Made by a program: the position numbers and the translations under genes. Positions 1 to 8,514 of a stretch of DNA of 64,000 nt are shown piece by piece. The stretch is from Hyphomicrobiales bacterium (lineage in GTDB: Bacteria > Pseudomonadota > Alphaproteobacteria > Rhizobiales > Rhizobiaceae). Within the stretch, counting starts at the first letter, position 1. Each line of letters begins with the position of its first letter. The DNA is taken from contig UCMT01000008.1 in NCBI GenBank assembly GCA_900473795.1, forward strand, positions 62,001 to 126,000. Direction: 5' to 3'. Under the pieces are notes generated by a model. It was not told the DNA's origin. It did not search any database and saw only the letters and a list, made by a program, of their open reading frames with translations.

Positions 1-565
1 GGCAAATGATCCGGGTGTTCTTCAGGTCAGTCACCTTGGCGGCGATCTCGTCCTCCATCTCCACCTTGTCCTTGTTGGCCATGATGACGATGCGCGGCTT
101 GCGGCGACTGCTATTGGCGATGACCAGTTCGGAGACGACGTCGAAGATCGACGGCGACCAGTTGAGGATGATGGTGTGGTCGTTTTCCAGAACCTGGGAG
201 CGCCCCTTGCGCAGGTCCTCGAGCTTGTTTTCGAGGCCGGAGCTCAAGACGCCGATCAAGGCCGAGAAGACGAAGATGCCGGCGATCGTGACGAACAGCG
301 AAACGCCGCGGAAACTCCAGCCGACATCGCCGCCCATGGTTCCGGCATCCATCGTGCGCATCAGCGATTCCCAGGCACCTTCAACGAAGCTCACCGGCTG
401 GCCGCCTTCCGGGGCAATCCGCGTAAGAGCGAGAAAGGCGCCCGCGACGACAATGACGATGAGCGAAATGACGGCCAGCCAGCCGATCAGTGCGATTGGT
501 CCCGCGGCCATGCTCTTGTCGAACTCATAGCGCAGCCGCGCGCCCCATGGCGTACCCTGTTTCAT
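1..565 (-). CDS. CASTOR/POLLUX-type ion channel, N-terminal part
   Basis: The reading frame starts at the ATG at 563-565 and runs off the left edge, giving 188 residues with no stop. About residues 20-50 form one hydrophobic segment, and a second lies near 88-108 after an amphipathic stretch containing GTMGGDVGW, which resembles a pore loop. Beyond residue 125 the chain turns soluble, with HTIILNWS and KPRIVIMANKDKVEMED, the beginning of an RCK-like nucleotide-binding fold. This order (membrane part, pore, RCK-like part) is that of bacterial relatives of plant CASTOR/POLLUX (DMI1) cation channels. Ion selectivity cannot be judged from this fragment. A classical TrkA-linked potassium channel is the alternative, but the segment between pore and RCK fits CASTOR/POLLUX better. 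Confidence 0.7.
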   Translation of the reverse strand, partial: MKQGTPWGARLRYEFDKSMAAGPIALIGWLAVISLIVIVVAGAFLALTRIAPEGGQPVSFVEGAWESLMRTMDAGTMGGDVGWSFRGVSLFVTIAGIFVFSALIGVLSSGLENKLEDLRKGRSQVLENDHTIILNWSPSIFDVVSELVIANSSRRKPRIVIMANKDKVEMEDEIAAKVTDLKNTRIIC

Positions 566-816
566 CGATTCCCCCCGGCACCTGCGCCCACTCTCGATTT
601 GCAGATATTTCCAATGTCTTCAACAGGTTTAGACGGTGTCGACGGAAACCACCCAGATATGTTGCCTGAAGACGTCAACGAAGGAATAAGACCAAGTGCT
701 TCGTTCAACGCGGGTGATGAGGAGAGCGTCGCGATCGCTACGAGCGAACGGGCGCACAAGGTCCAGACGGCGCTGCGGTGCCTTGCGGAACGCTCGCTGT
801 CAGCACCGTGGACTTG

Positions 817-1194
817 TCAGTATGCACCTGAACACTGCCAGCGGATCACCTCGCAACCGTAGGAATGGTTGGAACATGCGGCGAGCGCCGCCCGTTGGGC
901 CTGCCCGCGTCCGGATGCCCAGTCTGAGCCCCAGCCGTCCGGTCCGCGTGCAACCGCGCCACAGGCGTTGTTGAACCAGATCGCCACCCGGCAATCGCCG
1001 GCATGCTGGTAGCAATGGGATTGCGCCACCTCCTCGGCTTCCCAGCGCGACGCGTAGTCATGCGACCAGCCCGTTGCTCCGGTCGCGGGCGAGAGCGAAA
1101 TTGCGCCGAAACTGTCGGCATGGGCCGCGGCGGCGCCGGCGAGAAAAGGGATCATGACGAGCGCGGCTTTCAATGTCTGTTTCCAATATGGCAT
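817..1194 (-). CDS. DUF4189 secreted protein
   Basis: 125 residues from an ATG preceded by AGGGGG; an upstream in-frame start at 1215 lacks a better ribosome site. Residues 1-27 are a clear Sec signal peptide ending AAAAHADS. The mature part has FGAISLSPATGATGW, then a Trp/Cys-rich core (SHCYQHAGDC, IWFNNACGAVA, CSNHSYGCEVIRWQC), the pattern of DUF4189, which is common in rhizobial periplasmic proteins. The even number of cysteines suggests disulfides. The function of the family is not established. It stands alone, convergent with nothing, about 250 bases from the channel gene; I see no other gene in that gap. Confidence 0.75.
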   Translation of the reverse strand: MPYWKQTLKAALVMIPFLAGAAAAHADSFGAISLSPATGATGWSHDYASRWEAEEVAQSHCYQHAGDCRVAIWFNNACGAVARGPDGWGSDWASGRGQAQRAALAACSNHSYGCEVIRWQCSGAY

Positions 1195-1401
1195 TGCGGT
1201 TCCCCCTTGCTGCACGTTTTGTACCGTGGATCGATCCTGCGTATGAGCAACGGCTCATCAAGCCCGATTATTCGCCGGGAACAGTGCGCCCAATTTTGGT
1301 CGGTTGTCTCACGGTGGAGAGGTGGATCTGTCCTGGAGAAAGGCGTTCGACTTTTGCCGGTGATTGTCTAAAGTCGCGGCGATCGCATACGGAATCGTCT
1401 G

Positions 1402-2508
1402 ATGTCCCTTCGCCTTGCCACGTTCAATATCGAGAACCTGATGAGCAGGTTCGATTTCTCCGGCTTTCGCAACAACCTCAAGCAGGATCGGGTTCTGCGG
1501 CTTTTCGACGTGAAGAGCGAGGCGGAATATCAGCGGCTGGAGGAAGCCCGCACGATCGCCCATACCGATGACACGCGGCAGATGTCGGCGCTGGCGATTG
1601 CCGATTGCGACGCCGATATCCTGTGCCTGCAGGAGGCCGACAACATGGCGGCACTGCAGGCCTTCGAATATGGCTACCTGTTTCGCATGGTCGGCAACGG
1701 CTACCGGCAGAAATATCTGATCGAGGGCAATGACAGCCGCGGCATCGATGTCGCCGTGCTGGTGCGCGAAGAAACCCGCGACGGTGAGAAGATCGAATGT
1801 GTCGATGTGAAATCGCACGCCGCCGTCACCTATGCCGATTTCGATCTCTTCAACGACACGCTGGCCGCGACCAATATCCCAGGTGATCGCGTCTTCAAGC
1901 GCGATTGCCTGGAGCTGGATTTCCGCATCGGCGGGCGGCCGCTGACGCTGTTCGTCGTGCATTTCAAATCCATGGGACCGGCGCGCGAGGGGCTTGACGG
2001 GCGCACCGCGACGATGCCGGTCAGAAAGGCAGAGGCGGCGGCTGTCCGCCGCATCATCGAGACCCGCTTTGGCGCCGGCAACATGGCCGACAAGATGTTC
2101 GCCATCTGCGGCGACATGAACGACTATCAGGAGCGGGTCGACGTGCTCGGCGACCGGCGCAACGGCTATAGTTTCGTGCCGCAGCAGGAAACGGAGAGCG
2201 CGCTGGATATCCTGAGCCGTGACGGCTTCGTGGAAAACGCGATGCGACGGCGGCCCGAACTCGATCGATGGACGCTGTTTCACAACCGTGGCCCGCAGGA
2301 GCGGCACCTCTGCCAGCTCGACTATATCTGGCTCTCGCCGGCCCTTGCCAAACGCAACCCGGCAAGCGTGCCGGAAATTATCCGGGCCGGGCAGCCCTAC
2401 CGGACGATCTTCCCGAAGGGGCAGGAGGTCGAGCGCTATCCGCGCACCGGATGGGACCGGCCGAAAGCCTCCGACCATTGCCCCGTTGTCATTTCCCTCA
2501 ACGTCTGA
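1402..2508 (+). CDS. Endonuclease/exonuclease/phosphatase (EEP) family protein
   Basis: 368 residues. The EEP fold is shown by its ordered metal and catalytic motifs: FNIEN (8-12), LQEAD (76-80, the metal-binding Glu), VVHFKS near 190, GDMND (237-241), LDYIWLS near 310 and the C-terminal SDHCPV near 360, all intact. Members hydrolyse phosphodiester bonds in nucleic acids, lipids or inositol phosphates, and this sequence gives no sure substrate. No signal peptide is visible, so it is probably cytoplasmic. The Nudix gene begins six bases after its stop, so the two are likely co-transcribed, which hints at nucleotide or nucleic-acid turnover. Confidence 0.85.
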   Translation: MSLRLATFNIENLMSRFDFSGFRNNLKQDRVLRLFDVKSEAEYQRLEEARTIAHTDDTRQMSALAIADCDADILCLQEADNMAALQAFEYGYLFRMVGNGYRQKYLIEGNDSRGIDVAVLVREETRDGEKIECVDVKSHAAVTYADFDLFNDTLAATNIPGDRVFKRDCLELDFRIGGRPLTLFVVHFKSMGPAREGLDGRTATMPVRKAEAAAVRRIIETRFGAGNMADKMFAICGDMNDYQERVDVLGDRRNGYSFVPQQETESALDILSRDGFVENAMRRRPELDRWTLFHNRGPQERHLCQLDYIWLSPALAKRNPASVPEIIRAGQPYRTIFPKGQEVERYPRTGWDRPKASDHCPVVISLNV

Positions 2509-2513
2509 TCCCC

Positions 2514-3251
2514 ATGCCGCAACTGACGAGCAACATTTCCGAATGGCCTGATGAACGGCAGATATTTCCCGTCAGCCGTATCGATTTGCGCGTGGTGGAA
2601 GGACCGCACCCTTACCATCTCGCCGAGCGGGACAGGATCGCGGAAAACTGGGCCCGGGAGATTTCCGTCAATCCGGCACTTTATGACGGCCGCATGATGC
2701 TGCCGCGCGCGGTGCAGATCAGCGACGGCGTGATTTCCGGAGAGACGCATATAGTGCCGTTCTCGGCCTTCCTGTTGTGGCGAAAAACGCGACCGGTGAC
2801 GTCGGCAATCCACGTTTTCGCGCTGCCGGTCGTCGTCTCGTCCGACGGCGCGGTGATTGCTGTTCGGATGGGCAAACACACCGCCAATCCGGGACGCGTC
2901 TATTGCGCCGCCGGGTCGCTCGATCCAGACGATATCCGCGACGGCATCTGCGACATGGACGCCAACATGGCGCGCGAAGTGCTGGAAGAGACCGGGCTCG
3001 CCCTGTCAGATGCCGACAGCGTGTCGGCGTTTCATGGGCTGCATGACAGGGGTATCGTCACGGTCTTCCGCTCCTACCGGTTTTCCGCCACAGCCGCGGA
3101 ACTGATCGGCCGCATTGCCGGTCATGTCGCTGAGGATAAGGAGCCGGAAATCGACGAGGCCCTGGCCATTCGCAGCGCCGATCCGGGCTTGCATCTCTAT
3201 CAGCCTTTCATGGCGCCGATCCTGGAACGGGTTTTCAAGAACATGCGGTGA
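2514..3251 (+). CDS. Nudix hydrolase
   Basis: 245 residues counted from the ATG just after the EEP gene; longer upstream frames run through that gene and are not used. The Nudix box is readable: G at 134, then REVLEETG at 154-161 with the conserved Arg-Glu and Glu-Glu that bind Mg2+. The N-terminal 95 residues form a separate, less conserved part with no hydrophobic segment. Nudix enzymes cleave nucleoside diphosphates linked to another moiety; this box does not identify the substrate. Tight spacing behind the EEP protein suggests one transcript. Confidence 0.8.
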   Translation: MPQLTSNISEWPDERQIFPVSRIDLRVVEGPHPYHLAERDRIAENWAREISVNPALYDGRMMLPRAVQISDGVISGETHIVPFSAFLLWRKTRPVTSAIHVFALPVVVSSDGAVIAVRMGKHTANPGRVYCAAGSLDPDDIRDGICDMDANMAREVLEETGLALSDADSVSAFHGLHDRGIVTVFRSYRFSATAAELIGRIAGHVAEDKEPEIDEALAIRSADPGLHLYQPFMAPILERVFKNMR

Positions 3252-3323
3252 CGCTTTTTTACGCTTGCCGCAGGTTCTCTGCCGTGCAAGGTCTGACACC
3301 AAAAGACATACAGGGAGATCACA

Positions 3324-4241
3324 GTGGCGCGGCGTTATGCAATTTACGACGTCTTCACCGCCAACAGGCTGGAAGGCAATCCGCTGGCCGTCGTCTTCGA
3401 TGGCGATGAGCTCAGCGACGCGGCGATGCAGGCGATCGCCTGCGAGTTCAACCTGTCGGAGACGGTGTTCGTCAGGCCTGCCGAAAACCCGGCGCATGCC
3501 GCCCGGCTGCGGATTTTTACGCCTGGCTACGAACTGCCTTTCGCCGGCCACCCCACGGTTGGTGCTGCGGTCGCTCTGGCCGAAGCGGCGCGCGATGCCG
3601 ATGGCGAGGATTACGATCTGGTTCAGGTGCTTGAGGAAAATGTCGGTCCGGTCCGCTGCGCCGTAAGGCGCCGGTCCCAGTCGGCAACCTTTGCGGAATT
3701 CGACGTGCCGCGCAAATCGGTGCAGATCGGCGCCAAGCTCGACCGGCAGGAGCTTGCCAACGCATTCAGCCTGAAGGTGACACAGATCGGTTTCGAGAAC
3801 CACGTGCCGACCTTCTGGAGTGCCGGTGTGCCATTCGTGATGATCCCCGTACACGACATGGCGGCGGCTGCTGCGGTCGAATTCGACGCGGCACTCTGGG
3901 AGAAGATCACGCCGATGGCCGATGGCCGGCTCGCCAGTGCCTACATCTACTGTCGCGGCGGGATCAATCATGTCGCCCGCTTCCACACCCGCATGTTCGC
4001 GCCGGCCATGGGCATCGTCGAGGACCCGGCGACAGGCTCGGCGGTTGCCGCTTTTTCCGGGGCCATCCACTATTTCGACCAGTTGATCGACGGGCATCAT
4101 CCGTTCCTGATCGAGCAGGGCGTCGAGATGGGCCGGCCATCGCTGTTGCACCTCCATCTCGACGTTTCCGGTGGTGAAATCGCAACCGCGCGGATCGGCG
4201 GTCAGGCGGTGAAGATCGCGGCCGGCGAACTTTATCTTTGA
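3324..4241 (+). CDS. PhzF-family isomerase/epimerase-like protein
   Basis: 305 residues starting at GTG, with CAGGGAG eight bases upstream. The family motifs are present: FNLSETVFV at 42-50 with the catalytic-type Glu46, FAGHPTVG at 73-80, and DPATGSA near 233. PhzF proteins have two diaminopimelate-epimerase-like halves and act in the cytoplasm as isomerases. Only a few make phenazines, and there is no phenazine cluster here, so phenazine synthesis should not be inferred. The substrate is unknown. The gene follows the Nudix gene by 72 bases. Confidence 0.85.
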   Translation: MARRYAIYDVFTANRLEGNPLAVVFDGDELSDAAMQAIACEFNLSETVFVRPAENPAHAARLRIFTPGYELPFAGHPTVGAAVALAEAARDADGEDYDLVQVLEENVGPVRCAVRRRSQSATFAEFDVPRKSVQIGAKLDRQELANAFSLKVTQIGFENHVPTFWSAGVPFVMIPVHDMAAAAAVEFDAALWEKITPMADGRLASAYIYCRGGINHVARFHTRMFAPAMGIVEDPATGSAVAAFSGAIHYFDQLIDGHHPFLIEQGVEMGRPSLLHLHLDVSGGEIATARIGGQAVKIAAGELYL

Positions 4242-4368
4242 AAAACAGGCCCTAAACGGCCAATACAGATTTTTTTGAGAAATCCGGAAAGAAAATCGTT
4301 GTGGGGGTAGACAAGCCCGGCGAAGGCCATTATACGCCCCATCAGACCGCAGCAACGCGGTTCTGGAC

Positions 4369-4444
<76 letters not shown>

Positions 4445-4469
4445 AATCTCATTATTTGCAGGATGCCCA

Positions 4470-4503
4470 AAAGCACGGTTTGAAGAAACCGTGCTTTGCT
4501 TTG
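4470..4503 (+). terminator. Rho-independent terminator of tRNA-Lys
   Basis: A perfect 12-base stem (AAAGCACGGTTT at 4470-4481 with AAACCGTGCTTT at 4486-4497, loop GAAG) is followed by GCTTTGGG. It begins 25 bases after the tRNA end. Confidence 0.8.
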
Positions 4504-4617
4504 GGTACGGTTTGCCGTTCTTTCGTTCTCCAGCCTTGCCAGATAGCGGTTCTCGCGGATGCGGCGATGGAACTCGCGTCACCCCGGGCGTTGCGGGTTA
4601 CGCGTCAGGCTCCGGTT

Positions 4618-5304
4618 TCACGCCGCCGACCGCAGCTTTCTCACTTTCATGAACGGCATAATTCGAGGCACGGCTTGCGCATAGGAGTCGTAGTCGGGGA
4701 AGGTTGCCCGCAACACGCGCTCCTCGTTAACGATGCGTCGCAGTTGGATCAGCCAGTGGATGACGCCAAGTGACACTGACCAGACCGACAGATTCATGAT
4801 GATGAGCCCGATCACCGCTATTTCCTCGGTGAGATAAAGCGGATGACGCACGATGGAGTAGGGCCCACTGGCGACCAGTGTCCGCGCTTCAGGCATGATG
4901 CTGAAGGCGCGACCCAGAAAAAACAGCACATAGACTGACGCGAGAAGTCCGATGATGGTCAAGGCCAAGCCTATGGAGCGCGTGGCAATGGGCATTTCGA
5001 CGGGCGGCAAATACCCGGCTACGACGACCAAAAGGAAGGTTCCGGCCATTGCCGTGATGTAGCCCTCCATGCTTTCCGCAGAGCGGAGCGGAGGAAGGCG
5101 GGTAATGGTAACGACACAGATCATTCCAAGGAACAGCGCGGACGCAAAACTGGCTGTTACGGTGACCATGTCCATAGACGTCAGATCGCCTCGCAGGACA
5201 GTCTGCTGAATGAAAATCACCCGGGCTATCAGCGCGGGGATGAAGTAGAGACAGATGCAGACCCTGCCGGCGATGTCGGCAATCGCCAAGTATCGACTGT
5301 TCAC
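4618..5304 (-). CDS. Isoprenylcysteine-methyltransferase-like (ICMT/PEMT fold) membrane protein
   Basis: 228 residues from a GTG with GGGGAGG just upstream. There are five to six hydrophobic segments (about 10-35, 50-70, 80-100, 108-130, 155-185). The C-terminal block GPYSIVRHPLYLTEE followed by NEERVL and FPDYDSYAQAVPRIMP is the S-adenosylmethionine-binding signature of the ICMT/NnrU-like family (His-Pro-Leu-Tyr, Glu-Glu, Tyr). Bacterial members are inner-membrane enzymes whose methyl acceptors are mostly unknown, and true prenylcysteine is unlikely as substrate. The next upstream gene on this strand is another membrane protein 72 bases away, possibly in the same transcript. Confidence 0.8.
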   Translation of the reverse strand: MNSRYLAIADIAGRVCICLYFIPALIARVIFIQQTVLRGDLTSMDMVTVTASFASALFLGMICVVTITRLPPLRSAESMEGYITAMAGTFLLVVVAGYLPPVEMPIATRSIGLALTIIGLLASVYVLFFLGRAFSIMPEARTLVASGPYSIVRHPLYLTEEIAVIGLIIMNLSVWSVSLGVIHWLIQLRRIVNEERVLRATFPDYDSYAQAVPRIMPFMKVRKLRSAA

Positions 5305-5376
5305 TGGTGCCTCCCCAAGATTGTCAGGAGGTCATCTTGGCACGGTTGCAGTGAATATCAACGGCAACCTTCTAAA

Positions 5377-5880
5377 TTAGTAAACTCGCCCCGAGCGGAT
5401 GCGCCGGATAATCTCGGCATGGGAGGATAGGCAAGCAAGAGCGGCGAGGGTCATCAGAGCGGCGCCAAGCAGCGTTGTCGGGGTTGGCAGCGACCAGTGC
5501 GTGTTGCCCGGCAGCGACGGTCCAAGGCCGCTTGCCTCGGGGCTGTTTGCGCCGGTGTTGGCAAGGATCAGCACAAGCAGCGCGATATGCGCATGAACGA
5601 AGCGCATCCTGGGAAACCGTTTGGGGAGCAGCGCAAGGTACACGCCGCAGGCCGCGAAGGACGCCAGCATGGCGAAAAGGTGCCACACTTCCACCCCTGA
5701 GATGTCAAGCAACATAAAGGCCGGCAGGCGCAACACCGGCAATGTCGTCAGGTACAGTGCCCAAGCAAGCGCACTCGATGGGTACACCGCAAGCAGGACA
5801 ATGCTGAGGGCAAATATAGCACCCGCCGCATAGACCAACGCAGGTCCGAGACGAACAAATGTCAGAACCAAGGCACGCAT
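5377..5880 (-). CDS. Hypothetical membrane protein
   Basis: 167 residues from the ATG at 5880, chosen because GAAGGAGGAAAG lies at ideal spacing before it; an earlier in-frame start at 5931 lacks this. About four hydrophobic helices (10-33, 45-60, 65-88, 95-115) and a fifth at the C-terminus, ending in a basic tail RRIRSGR. I recognise no family. The region between helices 4 and 5 (NSPEASGLGPSLPGN) is polar and probably extracytoplasmic. It is co-directional with the ICMT-like gene, so a joint envelope role is possible but only inferred. Confidence 0.6.
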   Translation of the reverse strand: MRALVLTFVRLGPALVYAAGAIFALSIVLLAVYPSSALAWALYLTTLPVLRLPAFMLLDISGVEVWHLFAMLASFAACGVYLALLPKRFPRMRFVHAHIALLVLILANTGANSPEASGLGPSLPGNTHWSLPTPTTLLGAALMTLAALACLSSHAEIIRRIRSGRVY

Positions 5881-6419
5881 ATGCTTTCCTCCTTCGGCGG
5901 GTGGCATGGTTCTCGGCAGAATATGAGTCAATGCTTGATCAGGGCTTACGGCTCGATCGGCGCCGTGTAGTACTGGAAGTTGTTACTCTGTGGTGCCCAT
6001 GTCAAGTGTTCGCCCTCTCGGCGCATAAGAAACCCACACATAAACTCCTCGGACTTGGCTCAGGTGTTGAAACGCGCCTGGTTCCTCCGGTCTCACGCTG
6101 CCTCATCGAGAAATTTCCCTCTGGTTGAAGGTCAATTCAATTGAATTTTCGCGATGCGGTTTGTTCCGCATTCGGCTTTTCGTTGCGCTCTGAGCGTCAA
6201 AATCCTCCTCTTTCCGGGTTTGTCTCGGCGGCCTCATTGGTCTCGTGCGGCATGTCCTTTTCAGTTGACACATGTATGATAAGTGATATATCCGATGAGC
6301 ATCAAATGGAAAGATTCCAGCTGTGCCAGCCGGTCATTCGGCAGGAATGCCGAGGGAAAATGCTGGAATTCTGCATCAACGAATGTGAAGCTTCGAGCAG
6401 GCTAAAGGTGGGGAACTAA
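5881..6419. other. 539-base gap with promoter of the hyu operon
   Basis: Between the leftward membrane gene and the rightward hyuA I see no convincing gene. Two open frames (5859-6128 and 6141-6419, plus strand) lack a ribosome site and coding-like composition. The base composition is lower in GC than its surroundings toward 6250-6410. The promoter and operator are described separately. Confidence 0.5.
6265..6292 (+). promoter_or_regulatory. Predicted hyuA promoter with GntR-type operator
   Basis: TTGACA at 6265-6270 and TATATC at 6287-6292 are 16 bases apart. ATAAGTGATAT at 6279-6289 overlaps the -10. The same 11 bases occur at the identical offset from -35 and -10 in the SDR promoter at 19138-19165. 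A binding site for the linked GntR regulator is the natural reading. The resulting leader would be about 120 bases long. Confidence 0.55.
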
Positions 6420-8504
6420 ATGGTGAACAGCGCGCTACGAAACTGCAGGGTCGGCGTCGACATTGGCGGGACCTTTACCGATGTGGCTCTCGACCTCGAT
6501 GGAGCGTTGCATTCCACGAAGGTTCTTACTGATTATACGGCTCCTGAAAGGGCGATCCTCAAGGGCGTCAAGGCGGTCGCAGAACTGGCGGGCATTCGGC
6601 TGCAGGAGATCGATCTCCTGATTCACGGCACGACGCTGGCGACCAATGCGCTTATCGAGAGGCGGGGAGCGAAAACGGCTTTCATTACGACGGAAGGGTT
6701 CCGCGACGTCCTCGAGATGCGCACCGAGAACCGTTTCGAGCAGTATGACCTGAACATTTCGCTGCCGCCTGCGCTGATCGAGCGCGCGGACCGATTTGTC
6801 GTTCGTGAACGCATGGATGCTGCCGGCAGGGTTCTGCTTGCGCTTGACGAGGATTCAGTGCAGCGCGTTGTGGATGCGATCGAGGCAGGCGGCTACGAGA
6901 GTGTCGCGGTAGGCTTCATCCATGCCTATGCCAACGGCGCTCACGAAGTGGCCGTGCGCGACGCTTTGCTGGCCAGGATGCCGGGCCTTTCAGTGTCGGT
7001 CTCATCGGAAGTGTCGCCGCAGATGCGCGAGTTCGAGCGCTTCAACACTGTCTGCGCCAACGCCTACGTGAAGCCGGCGATCAAGTCTTACCTCGACCGT
7101 CTGGTTGTTTCGCTCAAGGAAATCGGCGTCGGTTGTCCGGTGTTCATGATTCACTCCGGAGGAGGGATCGTGTCCGTGGAAAGCGCATCGGAATTTCCGG
7201 TGCGTCTGGTGGAATCCGGTCCCGCAGGGGGCGCGATCTTTGCGGCCGACGTTGCCCGCCATCATGGGCTGGATGCCGTGCTTTCCTTCGACATGGGGGG
7301 AACGACGGCAAAGATCTGCCTCATCGAAAATCAGGTCCCCAAGACTGCCAAGACGTTCGAGGTGGCTCGTACCTACAGATTTCGCAAGGGTAGCGGCATG
7401 CCGATCTCCATCCCCGTCGTCGAGATGGTCGAGATCGGCGCGGGCGGCGGCTCTATAGCCAGCGTCGATTCCATGCGCCAGATCCGCGTCGGTCCACACA
7501 GCGCGGCTTCCGAGCCTGGTCCTGCATGCTACCAGCGCGGTGGCCTGAAGCCGACCGTAACGGATGCGGATCTGATACTCGGAAAGCTTGACCCGGACAA
7601 TTTCGCAGGTGGTGCCATTCGGCTGTCGATCGATGCGAGCCGCAAGGCGATGACGGATGAAATCGGCGCCGTCATCAACCTCGACCCAGTCGCTGCCGCC
7701 TTCGGAAGCTGCGAGATGGTAGACGAGAACATGGCCAATGCCGGCCGCGTCCACACGGTCGAAAACGGGAAGAACATCTCGGATTTTACCATGATCACGT
7801 TCGGTGGAGCCGGTCCGCTTCATGCCGCGCGACTTTGCGAGAAGATGGGGATTTCCACTTTCCTCGTTCCCCCAGGCGCTGGCGTCGGGTCCGCTATCGG
7901 CTTCCTCAGGGCTCCATTCGGCTACGAAGCCGTACGCAGCGCCGTCTTCAATCTCTCGCGCTTCGACGTGGAAGCGGCCAACCGGCTTCTTGCTGCCATG
8001 ACCGAAGAGGCAACGGGTTTTGTCGAAGGAGGTCTCGACCACGGCGTACCCGTTGTCGAGCGCACGCTGTTCATGCGCTATGCCGGGCAGGGCTGGGACA
8101 TTCCCGTGCAGATCACCTTTGACCGGTTCAAAGAGACAAGTGCGGCCGAACTGGTCGCCATCTTCGAAGACGCCTATGGCCGCTTCTTCGGTCGCGCCAT
8201 CGAGGGGCTGGAGATCGAGATCGTCAGCTGGTCGGTCAGGGCCAGTTCGCCGCTGCCTCCCGTCGAGCGCGTGGCACCGATTGCGGCGGGCTCTCCGGTT
8301 CAACCGTCGTCGCGCCGGCCGCTTTTCGATGCGGCAGGCGGTGTTTTCCACGACGCCGGCATTCATGACCGTACGAGCCTGGCAGCGGGCGATGTCGTTC
8401 GTGGCCCGGCTGTCATCGCCGAACGTGAGACGTCAACGGTTCTCACTGCTTCCTTCAAGGCGATCGTACAGCGCGACGGCTGCCTTCTCGTAACCCGCAT
8501 CTGA
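6420..8504 (+). CDS. hyuA: Hydantoinase/oxoprolinase family, subunit A (ATP-binding)
   Basis: 694 residues, normal for HyuA. The N-terminal ASKHA-type phosphate loop GVDIGGTFTDV (12-22) and the second loop DMGGTTAKICL near 290 are intact, as are HGTTLATNALIERRGA and VESGPAGGA, typical of N-methylhydantoinase A and 5-oxoprolinase subunits. With HyuB it should open a lactam, imide or hydantoin-like ring using ATP, or carboxylate a ketone as in acetophenone carboxylases, in the cytoplasm. The ATG follows GGTGGGG. It opens a six-gene operon (ten-base gap to hyuB). Which of the possible reactions applies cannot be read from the sequence; the aminotransferase and FAD oxidoreductase downstream favour a nitrogen-containing substrate. 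Confidence 0.85.
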   Translation: MVNSALRNCRVGVDIGGTFTDVALDLDGALHSTKVLTDYTAPERAILKGVKAVAELAGIRLQEIDLLIHGTTLATNALIERRGAKTAFITTEGFRDVLEMRTENRFEQYDLNISLPPALIERADRFVVRERMDAAGRVLLALDEDSVQRVVDAIEAGGYESVAVGFIHAYANGAHEVAVRDALLARMPGLSVSVSSEVSPQMREFERFNTVCANAYVKPAIKSYLDRLVVSLKEIGVGCPVFMIHSGGGIVSVESASEFPVRLVESGPAGGAIFAADVARHHGLDAVLSFDMGGTTAKICLIENQVPKTAKTFEVARTYRFRKGSGMPISIPVVEMVEIGAGGGSIASVDSMRQIRVGPHSAASEPGPACYQRGGLKPTVTDADLILGKLDPDNFAGGAIRLSIDASRKAMTDEIGAVINLDPVAAAFGSCEMVDENMANAGRVHTVENGKNISDFTMITFGGAGPLHAARLCEKMGISTFLVPPGAGVGSAIGFLRAPFGYEAVRSAVFNLSRFDVEAANRLLAAMTEEATGFVEGGLDHGVPVVERTLFMRYAGQGWDIPVQITFDRFKETSAAELVAIFEDAYGRFFGRAIEGLEIEIVSWSVRASSPLPPVERVAPIAAGSPVQPSSRRPLFDAAGGVFHDAGIHDRTSLAAGDVVRGPAVIAERETSTVLTASFKAIVQRDGCLLVTRI

Positions 8505-8514
8505 GGTCGCCCCG

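Noticed and set aside
562-759. 65-codon minus-strand frame next to the channel gene
   Set aside because: Overlaps the channel start, no ribosome site, no homology that I recognise.
1309-2478. Long open frame on the minus strand opposite the EEP gene (389 codons)
   Set aside because: It mirrors the plus-strand gene, has no ribosome site and no family motif; the EEP motifs on the plus strand are complete.
3324-4241. Phenazine biosynthesis locus
   Set aside because: Only a PhzF-family gene is present; no other phz genes nearby and the family is functionally broad.
6141-6419. 92-codon frame before hyuA
   Set aside because: Covers the predicted promoter, lacks a ribosome site and has mixed composition.
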